This document shows, one piece after another, positions 39,679 through 48,492 of a DNA stretch of 64,000 nucleotides. A program made the position numbers and the translations under genes. The stretch lies in contig NZ_AP028136.1 of the NCBI RefSeq assembly GCF_030297555.1, forward strand, positions 1,612,001 through 1,676,000. Direction: 5' to 3'. The DNA comes from Polynucleobacter sp. HIN5. Lineage in GTDB: Bacteria; Pseudomonadota; Gammaproteobacteria; Burkholderiales; Burkholderiaceae. Under the pieces are notes generated by a model. It had not been told where the DNA came from. It saw nothing but the letters and a program-made list of their open reading frames with translations, and searched no databases. Numbering within the stretch: the stretch's first letter is position 1; every line of letters begins with the position of its first letter.

Positions 39679-40944
39679 ATGTCGACGGCGCCAACCCTAA
39701 TCAATATTGTTAGTACAGCAATTTTTGCTTTGGCAGTCATCCACACCTTCTCAACAAAATTTTTTGAGCATCTTGCACATAAGCAACCGAATCATGCGGG
39801 GGTTTGGCATTTGTTGGGCGAAGTGGAGGCAGTCTTTGGTTTTTGGGCCATGGTACTGGTCACTTTCTTTTTCTTCTATAGCGGCAATCAGGCAACCATT
39901 CAATACTTAGAGAGTTTGAACTTTACCGAGCCTTTGTTTGTCTTTGTGATCATGGTAATTGCTGCCAGTAAACCGGTCTTGGAATTTTGCTTGTTTCTAG
40001 TAACGCACGTTGCGGCACTAATCCCAATCAAAAAATCAGTTTCTTTCTTTTGGGTCACCCTGTCTCTCGTTCCTCTCTTGGGCTCTTTTATTACTGAACC
40101 AGCAGCCATGACGGTTGCTGCTTTATTACTGAGGGATCACTATTTCTCTAAGAAGATATCCCCAAAATTAATGTATGCCGCATTAGGGGTTTTATTTGTC
40201 AATATTTCGATTGGCGGCACCTTAACTCCCTATGCCGCCCCTCCAATCTTGATGGTTGCTGCCAAATGGAATTGGGATATTGTTTTTATGCTTCACGAAT
40301 TTGGATGGCGTTCTTCTCTAGCCGTTGCTGTCAATTCAACGATTGTTTGCCTCCTGTTTTATCGTCAGCTAGAACAAATCGAGACTAATCCCACCGGCAA
40401 GGGGGTTGATCAGATTCCGTTTAGCGTCATTCTGATCCATCTTCTCTTTTTACTGGGTGTGGTTGTCTTTGTACACCATTCAGTTATTTTCATGGGTCTT
40501 TTCCTCTTCTTTATTGGCTACACCACAGCGTACGCGCGCTATCAAAACAAACTTATTTTCAGAGAGAGTTTGATGGTGGCGTTTTTCTTGGCAGGCCTCG
40601 TGGTTCTTGGGGGGCAGCAAAAATGGTGGTTACAGCCCCTGCTAGCTAATTTAGATGCTGATACGGTCTACTACGGCGCAACCGCTCTCACGGCCATTAC
40701 GGATAATGCAGCCCTGACCTATCTTGGATCATTGGTAGATGGTTTATCCGATGAGTTTAAATATGCCTTGGTAGCTGGCGCAGTTACAGGCGGCGGCTTA
40801 ACCGTGATCGCAAACGCGCCCAATCCTGCTGGGTACTCCATTTTGCGACCCAGTTTTGAAGATGGCGCAATTAGTGCTCTCTACCTCTTTGTTGCAGCAC
40901 TACCGCCAACCCTCGTTGCGATTATTGCCTTCCGCTTTATTTAA
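39679..40944 (+). CDS. Putative Na+/H+ antiporter (DUF1504-like)
   Basis: 421 residues, about eleven membrane spans. Segments LGEVEAVFGFWAMVLVTFFF (about 46-65) and the later ALTAITDNAALTYLGSLVDGL and TVIANAPNPAGYSIL motifs resemble ArsB/NhaD-type ion transporters and the putative Na+/H+ antiporter family. The haloacid dehalogenase gene starts 1 bp after its stop. Confidence 0.88.
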   Translation: MSTAPTLINIVSTAIFALAVIHTFSTKFFEHLAHKQPNHAGVWHLLGEVEAVFGFWAMVLVTFFFFYSGNQATIQYLESLNFTEPLFVFVIMVIAASKPVLEFCLFLVTHVAALIPIKKSVSFFWVTLSLVPLLGSFITEPAAMTVAALLLRDHYFSKKISPKLMYAALGVLFVNISIGGTLTPYAAPPILMVAAKWNWDIVFMLHEFGWRSSLAVAVNSTIVCLLFYRQLEQIETNPTGKGVDQIPFSVILIHLLFLLGVVVFVHHSVIFMGLFLFFIGYTTAYARYQNKLIFRESLMVAFFLAGLVVLGGQQKWWLQPLLANLDADTVYYGATALTAITDNAALTYLGSLVDGLSDEFKYALVAGAVTGGGLTVIANAPNPAGYSILRPSFEDGAISALYLFVAALPPTLVAIIAFRFI

Positions 40945-40945
40945 G

Positions 40946-41656
40946 ATGCGATATCAGCTAATTGCGTTTGATGCCTATGGAACCTTATTTGATGTGTATT
41001 CCATCGGCATACTTGCTGAAAAGCTATTTCCTGGTCAAGGTAAAGCGCTTTCACTGCTGTGGCGCGATAAACAACTTGAATATACGCGCCTCATTTCATT
41101 GGCAGACCCCAATCCGTTAGGTAGTCAACATTACCAATCCTTTTGGGATCTGACAATTGCAGCCTTGCATTTTTCTTGTGCCCAATTAAAACTTGACCTG
41201 AGCCCAGAGAACGAATCAGCTCTTCTTAAGCAATACGCTCAACTTGATTCCTTTCCAGAGTCTGCTGCGGTTCTTGAAAAGATAAAAACAACGGGTATTA
41301 AAACGTGCATTCTCTCAAACGGTAATCCTCAAATGCTGTCTTGGGCAAACCAGTCAAGCGGCTTGGATCAATTCCTTGACCGAGTGATATCGATTGAAGA
41401 GGCCCGTCAATTCAAAATTACACCCAGTAGTTACCAACTGGTTCTGAATCATTACCCAATCCCAAAAGATCAAATCTTATTTGTGTCGTGCAATGCCTGG
41501 GACATCATTGGCGCCAATTGGTTTGGCTTCGATACCTATTGGGTCAATCGCTACCAATTGCCGTTTGAGAAGATTGGCCATGCGCCTACTTATATTGGCT
41601 TCGATCTTGATGGTCTGATACCGTACCTTGGTTCTACTCCATTAGCATCGCAATAA
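40946..41656 (+). CDS. Haloacid dehalogenase type II (HAD superfamily)
   Basis: 236 residues. The nucleophile Asp is in FDAYGTLFD (about 7-15), motif II in ILSNGNPQML, and the L-2-haloacid dehalogenase-like C-terminus SCNAWDIIGANWFGFDTYWV is present. These enzymes hydrolyse L-2-haloacids, but close relatives act on other substrates. I use ATG 40946, 1 bp after the antiporter stop; a longer frame back to 40856 overlaps the antiporter. Confidence 0.92.
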   Translation: MRYQLIAFDAYGTLFDVYSIGILAEKLFPGQGKALSLLWRDKQLEYTRLISLADPNPLGSQHYQSFWDLTIAALHFSCAQLKLDLSPENESALLKQYAQLDSFPESAAVLEKIKTTGIKTCILSNGNPQMLSWANQSSGLDQFLDRVISIEEARQFKITPSSYQLVLNHYPIPKDQILFVSCNAWDIIGANWFGFDTYWVNRYQLPFEKIGHAPTYIGFDLDGLIPYLGSTPLASQ

Positions 41657-41879
41657 ATTCATAAATTAAGTAGCCCGCCCCAATTGCGAGTGTGGTGTAC
41701 ACAAAAGCCTGGACAAAGGAATTCCCCAGGGCACCAAGGCGTTCGAGCAAAAAGGCTAAAAATGTGTAATCGGGGTTGGGATCATTTCGCCAATCACGAT
41801 AAGCAACCCCAAACTGATAAACGTTAAAAATCAACCAAAGCGCGAGAGCGACTTGGATGGCGATGACAATATATTGCAT
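41634..41879 (-). CDS. Small membrane protein, unrecognised
   Basis: 81 residues with two spans (QYIVIAIQVALALWLIFNVYQFGVA; FVQAFVYTTLAIGAGYLIYEFI) and a charged loop between them (YRDWRNDPNPDYTF). No family recognised. It overlaps the dehalogenase gene tail-to-tail by 23 bp. Confidence 0.7.
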   Translation of the reverse strand: MQYIVIAIQVALALWLIFNVYQFGVAYRDWRNDPNPDYTFLAFLLERLGALGNSFVQAFVYTTLAIGAGYLIYEFIAMLME

Positions 41880-41949
41880 GCCGACATTCTAGAGCTTTTT
41901 AAGCTACTACCAATATCATTACAATCCCAGCAATACTTAAAGGCTGATC

Positions 41950-42597
41950 TTGGACTTTTCCTACCTCATCGATTTATTTCTCAATCTAGATAAAAACCTT
42001 GCGCTGATTGCCAGTGAGTGGGGTACCTGGATTTATGTTCTCCTTTTTGCAATTATTTTCATCGAGACTGGTTTGGTGGTCATGCCATTCCTCCCCGGTG
42101 ACTCCCTATTATTTGTTGCTGGAGCACTGACCGCTGCAGGTGATTTGAGTTTGCCGGTACTCATGATCTTACTCACCAGTGCCGCTATTTTGGGCGATGC
42201 GGTCAATTACTCGGTTGGTCGGTTTGTGGGTCATAAAGTCTTCTCGTGGGAAAACTCTCGTTGGTTTAATAAGAAAGCGTTCAATGAAGCGCATGCCTTT
42301 TATGAAAAATATGGACCCATCACGATCGTGATCGGTCGCTTCCTACCGTTTGTCAGAACGTTTGCACCTTTTGTAGCAGGTGTTGCTCAGATGCGCTACC
42401 CCGTATTTATCTTCTATAACATCATTGGGGGCATCATTTGGGTCTGTGGCTTAACGGGACTAGGTTATTTGATTGGCGAGCATCCGTGGGTGAAGAGTAA
42501 TTTTTCGATCGTGGCACTAGCGATGATCATTATTCCTGGCTTACCCGCTCTATGGATTTTTCTAAAAGAGCTCTTTAAGAAATTTAAATCTAAGTAA
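41950..42597 (+). CDS. DedA family membrane protein
   Basis: 215 residues. VTT/DedA domain with FIETGLVVMPFLPGDSLLFVAGALTA (about 37-62) and GRFLPFVRTFAPFVAGVAQM (about 131-150). DedA proteins act as lipid flippases/undecaprenyl-phosphate recyclers and in proton-dependent membrane homeostasis. The start is a TTG at 41950 with AAAGG 6 bases upstream; the first in-frame ATG is far inside the conserved domain, so TTG is very likely real. Confidence 0.92.
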   Translation: MDFSYLIDLFLNLDKNLALIASEWGTWIYVLLFAIIFIETGLVVMPFLPGDSLLFVAGALTAAGDLSLPVLMILLTSAAILGDAVNYSVGRFVGHKVFSWENSRWFNKKAFNEAHAFYEKYGPITIVIGRFLPFVRTFAPFVAGVAQMRYPVFIFYNIIGGIIWVCGLTGLGYLIGEHPWVKSNFSIVALAMIIIPGLPALWIFLKELFKKFKSK

Positions 42598-42699
42598 ATT
42601 CATTTACTTAGCAATACATTCTGGATTTTAATCCGCGGTCAAGCGTAATTGACAACAGATGTCGGTATACTGTCTTTCCAAAAATCAGCAGGAGAAAAT

Positions 42700-44211
42700 A
42701 TGTTTATTTTCTTAACGCGACTATGGAGACAATTCAAGCACTACCTTCGCGTTCAAAGCGAACGTCTGTTTCCAGCAAAACTGAGCCAGTCTGACCATAA
42801 GAAAGAGTCGAGCAAACCCAATACATTTTCATTGAGTGTCATTATTCCTGCACTCAATGAAGAGAGACAAATTTCTTCAGTCATTACTTTTGCTCTTAAA
42901 GATAAGTTAACCAAAGAGGTCATTGTGGTTGACGATAGCTCCATTGATCAAACTGCTGAACTAGCGAAGCGGTCTGGAGCCCAAGTGATTCGTAGTTCCA
43001 TGCTAGGTAAAGGTGCATCAATGCATGATGGCCTGATGCTTGCCCAGCATGAATACATTCTTTATCTTGATGGTGACTTAAAAGATCTGAATGACAATCT
43101 AATTTCTGCAATGCTCGAACCGCTGCAAAAAGATCGGGCCGATTTTGTAAAAGCCAAGTTCGGTAGGGGTGGGGGGCGGGTCACCGAGCTAACAGCAAAA
43201 CCCATGTTAAAAGTTTTCTTTCCAGAACTTGCCCACATTAACCAACCGCTCGGTGGCATTATTGCTGCTAAGGCAAGTCTACTAAAGAACTTGCACTTTG
43301 AAAATGGCTACGGAGTTGACATTGGCCTTCTATTGGGAGCCTTTCAGAAAGGGGCGCGTATCACGGAGGTGGATATTGGATCCCTAGAGCATGAGAGTCA
43401 GCCGTTACATGATTTAACGTATATGGCCAATGAAGTTGCTAGGGTCATTCATTACTATTCAAAAGAGGCTGGGCGTCTACATGTCGAGCAAATTAGTGAA
43501 ATGTATGAAATACAACGGCAAGCATCGGCTTCCTTTGATTTCATCATCTCGCGTCAAAAAAATCGTGACAAGGTGCTACTTCTGGATATGGATGGCACGA
43601 TTACTCCCAATCGCTTTGTCGTAGATTTGGCAAAATTTACTAACACCCTTGAAACCCTTAATGCTTTGTTGGATAACCCCCGAGATGATTCGGAGACGCG
43701 CAGTCAAAAAATAGCGGAGATTTTCAAGTTCACGCACCGTAATCAATTTGAAAAAGTGGCGATGGGATTACCCATTCGTCAGGGGGTCATTGAATTAGTC
43801 AATGAAATGAAACGTCAAGGATTCATGGTGGGGATTGTTTCTGATAGCTATTTCATTGCCGCTGAAATTATGAGGCGCCGCATCTTTGCTGACTTTGCAA
43901 TCGCCCATGTCCTCCACTTCCAAAACGACATTTGTACTGGCCAATTACGCATCAACTCCGATTTTCTTCCAGATTCCAGTGGTGACCGATCCCTGGCATG
44001 CAAGAGTCATGTGGCCAATCGTTTCCTAACCAAGAAATCCAAGCCTAGTTTTAAAGAGGTTTGGGCTATTGGTGACAATCTCAACGATCTAAATATGTTG
44101 AAGTTGGTTGATAGAGCTTTTGTGATTGATCCCAAATCACCACAGCTAACTCAGATCAAAGGTATTACGACCATTCAATCATTTCAGGAATTACTTCACA
44201 GTAATGTATGA
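42700..44211 (+). CDS. Glucosyl-3-phosphoglycerate synthase-like glycosyltransferase fused to a HAD phosphatase
   Basis: About 503 residues. N-terminal GT-A domain: LSVIIPALNEERQI (about 43-56), VIVVDDSSIDQTAELA, a DGD metal motif, and the GpgS-like series GGRVTELTAKPML, PELAHINQPLGGIIAA and ENGYGVDIGLLLGAF, plus EHESQPL. C-terminal HAD domain (about 300-500): LLDMDGTITPNRF, GIVSDSYF and AIGDNLNDLNML. GpgS makes glucosyl-3-phosphoglycerate, which GpgP dephosphorylates to the compatible solute glucosylglycerate. The fusion suggests one protein does both. ATG 42700 with AGGAGA is preferred over 42649. Confidence 0.8.
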   Translation: MFIFLTRLWRQFKHYLRVQSERLFPAKLSQSDHKKESSKPNTFSLSVIIPALNEERQISSVITFALKDKLTKEVIVVDDSSIDQTAELAKRSGAQVIRSSMLGKGASMHDGLMLAQHEYILYLDGDLKDLNDNLISAMLEPLQKDRADFVKAKFGRGGGRVTELTAKPMLKVFFPELAHINQPLGGIIAAKASLLKNLHFENGYGVDIGLLLGAFQKGARITEVDIGSLEHESQPLHDLTYMANEVARVIHYYSKEAGRLHVEQISEMYEIQRQASASFDFIISRQKNRDKVLLLDMDGTITPNRFVVDLAKFTNTLETLNALLDNPRDDSETRSQKIAEIFKFTHRNQFEKVAMGLPIRQGVIELVNEMKRQGFMVGIVSDSYFIAAEIMRRRIFADFAIAHVLHFQNDICTGQLRINSDFLPDSSGDRSLACKSHVANRFLTKKSKPSFKEVWAIGDNLNDLNMLKLVDRAFVIDPKSPQLTQIKGITTIQSFQELLHSNV

Positions 44212-44285
44212 CTAGCTTTTGATGGCCATGCAGTTGTGATTCACAATACTTTTTTCTAACAGAACATAAGAAAAGTCTAGATCGT

Positions 44286-45455
44286 ATGATAAAACCCATC
44301 ATTATTATTGGTAGTGGCCTAGCAGCCTACACGCTGATTCGTGAGTATCGCAAGATCAATGCGGAGCACCCCATCACTCTAGTGACCCAAGAGGCTGGTG
44401 ATTTTTATTCGAAGCCGATGTTATCCACTGCGATCGCTAGTCAAAAATCTGCCGAGCAACTCGTCACGAGCTCGGCAGCCAAAATGGCCGAGCAATTGAA
44501 TCTTGTTATTCATACCCATGCAACGGTTAAGCAGATTGATCCGGCGCATCAAAAAATTTCTGTAGCGCTTAAGGATGGTCAATTAGTTGATATTGGCTAT
44601 AGCCAATTAGTCCTTACGCTTGGTGCTGATCAGATCCGCGTTCCGATCGATGGGGACGCTAGTGAAGCCATTTTGTCGGTCAATGATTTATATGAATATG
44701 CAGAATTTCGCAAAAGGCTCGATGGCAAGAAAAAAGTTGTGATTCTTGGCGCAGGATTAATTGGCTGTGAGTTTGCGAACGATTTAGCAGTGGGTGGTTA
44801 TCAGGTCGAATTAGTTGATCTTGCGGATCAGGCTTTGAGTCGTCTATTACCTAAGCTGATCGCGCAAGCGTTAGAACAAAAATTATCTGATCTTAATGTT
44901 ATTTGGCATTTAGGAACTAGTATTCAATCGGTATCTCACGATGGTGATCAACTTCAAGTCATGTTGACGAATGGTCAAATAATCCATGCAGACTTAGTGT
45001 TATCAGCTTTAGGACTGGTCCCCAGGATTCAATTAGCTAAAGAAGCGGGAATTCTTGTTCATCGTGGAATTGTTGTGAATCGTCAGCTAGAAACTAGCAT
45101 CCAGAATATCTATAGCTTGGGTGATTGCGCAGAAGTTGAGGGGCAGGTTCTTCCTTACGTGATGCCAATCATGCAAGCTGCGCGTACCTTGGCAATGGTT
45201 TTGGCCAGACAAGACGCATCCTTAGTCTATCCAGCAATGCCGGTGATGATCAAAACGCCTGCATTACCTTTAATCGTTTCCCCTCCTCCGATAGGAAGTT
45301 CTGGCTCATGGTCGATCAACGAGTTAGAGAATGGAATGGAGGGGCTCTTTCATAACGATCAATCTGAGCTTATCGGCTTTGCCCTAGCGGGATCAGCCAC
45401 GAGTCAGCGGGCCACCCTCACTAAACTCCTTCCCCCAATTTTAGGGGCGACTTAA
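44286..45455 (+). CDS. FAD/NAD(P)-dependent oxidoreductase, rubredoxin reductase-like
   Basis: 389 residues with two Rossmann folds: IIIIGSGLAAYTLIREYRK (about 5-23; FAD) and KVVILGAGLIGCEFANDLA (about 149-167; NAD(P)H). IYSLGDCAEV (about 276-285) closes the FAD site. Layout is closest to rubredoxin/flavorubredoxin reductases. No rubredoxin gene is next to it. Ends tail-to-tail with the following gene, overlapping by 4 bp. Confidence 0.88.
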   Translation: MIKPIIIIGSGLAAYTLIREYRKINAEHPITLVTQEAGDFYSKPMLSTAIASQKSAEQLVTSSAAKMAEQLNLVIHTHATVKQIDPAHQKISVALKDGQLVDIGYSQLVLTLGADQIRVPIDGDASEAILSVNDLYEYAEFRKRLDGKKKVVILGAGLIGCEFANDLAVGGYQVELVDLADQALSRLLPKLIAQALEQKLSDLNVIWHLGTSIQSVSHDGDQLQVMLTNGQIIHADLVLSALGLVPRIQLAKEAGILVHRGIVVNRQLETSIQNIYSLGDCAEVEGQVLPYVMPIMQAARTLAMVLARQDASLVYPAMPVMIKTPALPLIVSPPPIGSSGSWSINELENGMEGLFHNDQSELIGFALAGSATSQRATLTKLLPPILGAT

Positions 45456-45871
45456 GGACGCCAGAATAAGGTTAGCTTTTGTGAGTCACCTTCTTTGAGG
45501 ACCACACTGCGCTTCAGTAATTTACCTTGATAACTTGCTTCAATGGTGTATTGCCCTGGTAGGGCATTGAGAAGCATTAAGGGCCCATCGCATACGGTCT
45601 CTAAGATGGTTTGTTGTTTCGAGTTGAGCACACGGATATTAATACCCGCAATCCAAACGCCGCGCCCACTACCATCTATCTCCGACATTTCGATGAGTAG
45701 TGACCACTTTTTGGCAGCGGCAAACATTGCGCTTGACTCATCACTGCCAATACCGCCTGTGATGAAGGTCGCATCCCCTTGCGTCTTACTGGGTGGTAGT
45801 TGAGCAAGGCTTGCACCGGATAGAAATCCGGTGCAAACAATCAAACATTGAATGATGAAAGGACGCATCAA
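45452..45871 (-). CDS. Secreted protein with a carboxypeptidase-regulatory-like fold, unrecognised
   Basis: 139 residues. Signal peptide ending near GASLAQ, then an Ig-like beta-rich region with GPLMLLNALPGQYTIEASYQGKLLKR, the pattern of carboxypeptidase-regulatory or transthyretin-like domains. The function is unknown. It follows the DUF3313 gene by 11 bp on the same strand. Confidence 0.65.
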   Translation of the reverse strand: MMRPFIIQCLIVCTGFLSGASLAQLPPSKTQGDATFITGGIGSDESSAMFAAAKKWSLLIEMSEIDGSGRGVWIAGINIRVLNSKQQTILETVCDGPLMLLNALPGQYTIEASYQGKLLKRSVVLKEGDSQKLTLFWRP

Positions 45872-45882
45872 TGATCTCCCGA

Positions 45883-46572
45883 CTACTTCATTGCAGAGCC
45901 AGGCAATGGTTTTAAGGGTGACTCCATTGCAAACACGACGATACGCCGCGTCATATCCTGAAAGGCACCAACTGAGCTTGAGCCGAGACGGAATGGCTCA
46001 CCCTGCACTGCAACCATACCGCCTGCAATAAATTCTTTGGTTTGGCTATCGGTCACTCGATTTTCAACCACCAAAGCAGGCGTTTTTGAATTATTCCCCG
46101 TTGCAAATGCAGCTGCATTTGCAGCCAATCCAATCGGGGTAAAGTTCCAAGGCTTAAGACCATCGGCAGATAACTCAGCGCCAGTGATACCAACGGCTAC
46201 GCGCGCTACCCCCGGTCCAGGCTTATCCACTAACTTAATATCGGAGCGTCTTTGTACAGCTTGACGCATCGCCTCTTCTAAAATTTTCTTGGTTTGCGCA
46301 ATCACCTCAGGAGTAATCTCTTTGGTGTAGTCGGTTTGATTTAAGTAAACCGGATCAATCATCACGGCGGTATAACTCGAAGCTTGAATACCTGGCTTGA
46401 TATAGCGCCAAGCACGTATATCTTTAGGTGTATTACCAACCACCTGTAGCACGTTGTAGTTTGGCAAAAATCCAGACTCGGGCATACGCTCGGTCATTAC
46501 CTTTGGGCCACCGCCACATGCAGTCAATCCTAGAAGGACTGCGCTTACACCCATTGCTAATTTAATCTTCAT
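45883..46572 (-). CDS. DUF3313-like lipoprotein
   Basis: About 229 residues. Lipobox LTAC (Cys near 19) after a hydrophobic signal; mature body with GFLPNYNVLQVV, WRYIKPGI and EAMRQAVQRRSDIKLVDKPGPGVARVAVGITG, typical of DUF3313 outer-membrane lipoproteins. ATG 46572 has AGGAAAG upstream and gives a correct signal peptide; the frame extends to 46623 without support. Confidence 0.82.
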   Translation of the reverse strand: MKIKLAMGVSAVLLGLTACGGGPKVMTERMPESGFLPNYNVLQVVGNTPKDIRAWRYIKPGIQASSYTAVMIDPVYLNQTDYTKEITPEVIAQTKKILEEAMRQAVQRRSDIKLVDKPGPGVARVAVGITGAELSADGLKPWNFTPIGLAANAAAFATGNNSKTPALVVENRVTDSQTKEFIAGGMVAVQGEPFRLGSSSVGAFQDMTRRIVVFAMESPLKPLPGSAMK

Positions 46573-46592
46573 ATTCTTTCCTAAGAGGTTGA

Positions 46593-46766
46593 TTACGAAC
46601 GCAGTGAATTCAAGCACTTGCATTTGATGCTTGAGGATAAAGCAATCAGGAAGTAACTAATGATCCCGATGGTAAATACAGTCGCATCTTGAGAATCAAA
46701 ATATATTAATAAGCCAATAATGGTGATTCCGACGGTAACGCAACTGAGTATGGTTTTTAAAAACAT
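46593..46766 (-). CDS. Small membrane protein (57 aa)
   Basis: 57 residues, ATG 46766 preceded by the strong site GGAGGAGCC. Two hydrophobic segments (ILSCVTVGITIIGLLIYF; FTIGIISYFLIALSSSI) and a short basic tail. No family recognised. It lies upstream of the DUF3313 gene on the same strand. The longer open frame to 46886 overlaps the DMT gene and is rejected. Confidence 0.65.
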   Translation of the reverse strand: MFLKTILSCVTVGITIIGLLIYFDSQDATVFTIGIISYFLIALSSSIKCKCLNSLRS

Positions 46767-46834
46767 GGCTCCTCCAGTAATCGATAAATAAGTATAAGAG
46801 TGATTTAGGAATTGGAATAGTACCCAACGACCCC

Positions 46835-47194
46835 TTAAGCCCGGAACATGAAATACACGGCGCCCAGTAAACACAGCCCCGCCCACAGGTAATCGGTCTT
46901 AAATGGCTCCCCCATATAAAAAATCGCAAAGGGTATGAATACGCTCAGGGTAATCACTTCTTGGGCTATTTTTAATTGGCCCAAAGAGAAATACTCGTAG
47001 CCGATTCGATTGGCAGGGACTTGCAAAACGTACTCAAAAAATGCGATTCCCCAACTAACAAAGACAGCAATCCACCAGGGTTTGGCACTTAAGTCTTTCA
47101 AGTGGGCATACCACGCAAAGGTCATGAATACATTCGATAGAATCAGTAGCCCAATAAATGAAAAGGGGCCGGTTAGGGAGCTTAATGTTGGCAT
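46835..47194 (-). CDS. DMT family protein (DUF486-like)
   Basis: 119 residues, four membrane spans. IGYEYFSLGQLKIAQEVITL (about 64-83) and FFEYVLQVPANRIGY are the hallmarks of the DUF486 DMT-like family. The role is unknown, perhaps small-molecule transport. Confidence 0.85.
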   Translation of the reverse strand: MPTLSSLTGPFSFIGLLILSNVFMTFAWYAHLKDLSAKPWWIAVFVSWGIAFFEYVLQVPANRIGYEYFSLGQLKIAQEVITLSVFIPFAIFYMGEPFKTDYLWAGLCLLGAVYFMFRA

Positions 47195-47308
47195 TGGAGA
47201 GATCTCAATGTTATAAAACCTTCACTTTACTAAAACCATCTGACTTTTTGATCTAGCGCAAAGTGGCCTGTTCATCTCTTGCTAGACTGAGATCAACTCG
47301 AGGTAAAG

Positions 47309-47485
47309 ATGCGACTTATATTATTTTGTGAGCAAACGGGTGCTCGTTTAGATCCCAGGCAATCGGCTACCGTTTGCGCTGCCCAAAACCGCTGTGACTT
47401 GGATACGAACTGCCCTTTGATGTCCAAGCCATCAGAACCGAATCAATCGGCAAGGGTTTTACTTCCCGTCGACAATTCATCTTAA
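47309..47485 (+). CDS. Possible small Cys-containing protein (58 aa)
   Basis: 58-residue open frame with a good ribosome site (GAGGTAAAG directly before ATG). Cysteines at about residues 7, 23, 29 and 35 (spaced TVCAAQNRCDLDTNC) could bind a metal or form disulfides. It is not similar to anything I recognise. It occupies most of an otherwise empty 330-bp gap before the gene at 47527. A competing - strand frame (47367-47567) has no ribosome site. Confidence 0.45.
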   Translation: MRLILFCEQTGARLDPRQSATVCAAQNRCDLDTNCPLMSKPSEPNQSARVLLPVDNSS

Positions 47486-47526
47486 GAAAAAACTGTTTAC
47501 ACTCTTCCCAACAGGAGAGGTCGCCC

Positions 47527-47790
47527 ATGCGAATGGTTTTGTATCTTTTGATTGCCTTAATACCCATTGGGATGGTTTATTCACGCCTTTTGGATCAATC
47601 AAAATTGCGGGATTTTTTTATTGCCATCTCGTACCTAAGCATGATGGCATGGGCACTTTTCTTGGCGCTGGTTTTGGAGATGTTATTTCGGATTCCCCTG
47701 AAGTACTCCGTTGCAATTTTGGCAATTGTGATGGCCTATGCCCACTTTCGGACCATCTCCTACCTGCATAAAAAGCGTCAAGGGAACTAA
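47527..47790 (+). CDS. Small membrane protein, unrecognised
   Basis: 87 residues with three hydrophobic segments (VLYLLIALIPIGMVYS; FFIAISYLSMMAWALFLALVLEML; YSVAILAIVMAYAHF). It follows an AGGAGAGG ribosome site at 47514. No family recognised. It is separated by 41 bp from the small Cys gene on the same strand. Confidence 0.65.
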   Translation: MRMVLYLLIALIPIGMVYSRLLDQSKLRDFFIAISYLSMMAWALFLALVLEMLFRIPLKYSVAILAIVMAYAHFRTISYLHKKRQGN

Positions 47791-47970
47791 TTAAGCCTGA
47801 TCGTTTTTACTCGCAAGCTTGACTTGCATGGCCTCGTCTTGAGGCTCATCAAGATTTAATGGCATATGTACCATTTTTTCGCCATCCCACTTTTGGCCAC
47901 ACCAGCACTCTCCAGCGTCATTAATAATGCAAACACCGGATCCGCAACAACGGCTATCCGACTTTTTCAT
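47791..47970 (-). CDS. Small Cys-rich protein (59 aa)
   Basis: 59-residue frame with a Cys cluster near the N-terminus: CCGSGVC at residues 8-14 and GECWCGQKW at about 20-28, likely a metal-binding knuckle. The tail is acidic. The ATG at 47970 is preceded by GGGGTGAG. Cysteines are placed too regularly for chance, so I consider it a real gene although very short. It abuts the convergent gene ending at 47790 and follows the DUF2452-like gene by 16 bp. Confidence 0.65.
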   Translation of the reverse strand: MKKSDSRCCGSGVCIINDAGECWCGQKWDGEKMVHMPLNLDEPQDEAMQVKLASKNDQA

Positions 47971-47986
47971 ATCTCACCCCGTTGAT

Positions 47987-48406
47987 TTAGTCTTCCACTA
48001 CTTCCCAAGTGCTGTCGCCCAACTTACGAACGACCTGGCAAAAGGACCAGCCTGCTGGGACACCACAACTCCACTCGCTTGGAGCGTTTTGAACCAAACG
48101 ATAAGAGCCGACGCTTTCATCCTGATACAAATAATATTTTTTGCCATAGACCGGGCTGAAACTAAACTTAGCCGCATGAACCATTTCGGTTGCATCTAAA
48201 CGCGCTTGTAGCGCTTTCGCTTGACGCATCAAAACGGCTGCTTGCTCCATGATGCGTTCATATTCTTGATTAGCATGCGCCCGAGCGATATTGATGGCCT
48301 TATCTTTTTCCTCGCGAATGGGAACCGGCGCAAATTTAGGTGCACCCACCTCCATGGGGTACTCAATAGCGTTATGACGGGCTGGATCGGTATCTTCAAT
48401 GCGCAT
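47987..48406 (-). CDS. DUF2452-like protein
   Basis: About 139 residues. N-terminal half is helical with EKDKAINIARAHANQEYERIMEQAAVL; the second half has FSPVYGKKYYLYQD, SEWSCGVPAGWSFCQVVRKLGDSTWEV. This matches the DUF2452 family, of unknown function and found across bacteria and eukaryotes. ATG 48406 is preferred over GTG 48412. It is followed closely by the small Cys-rich gene on the same strand. Confidence 0.75.
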   Translation of the reverse strand: MRIEDTDPARHNAIEYPMEVGAPKFAPVPIREEKDKAINIARAHANQEYERIMEQAAVLMRQAKALQARLDATEMVHAAKFSFSPVYGKKYYLYQDESVGSYRLVQNAPSEWSCGVPAGWSFCQVVRKLGDSTWEVVED

Positions 48407-48492
48407 AATCACTGAATTTTAGTGGTTTATCACCAAAATCACAGAGCCCAACTTAGGGTTTTTAATTACTGATAAATCTGTATAGTGAAATT

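Noticed and set aside
46593..46886. 97-residue version of the small membrane protein
   Set aside because: Extends into the DMT gene; the strong GGAGGAG site supports the shorter 57-residue start.
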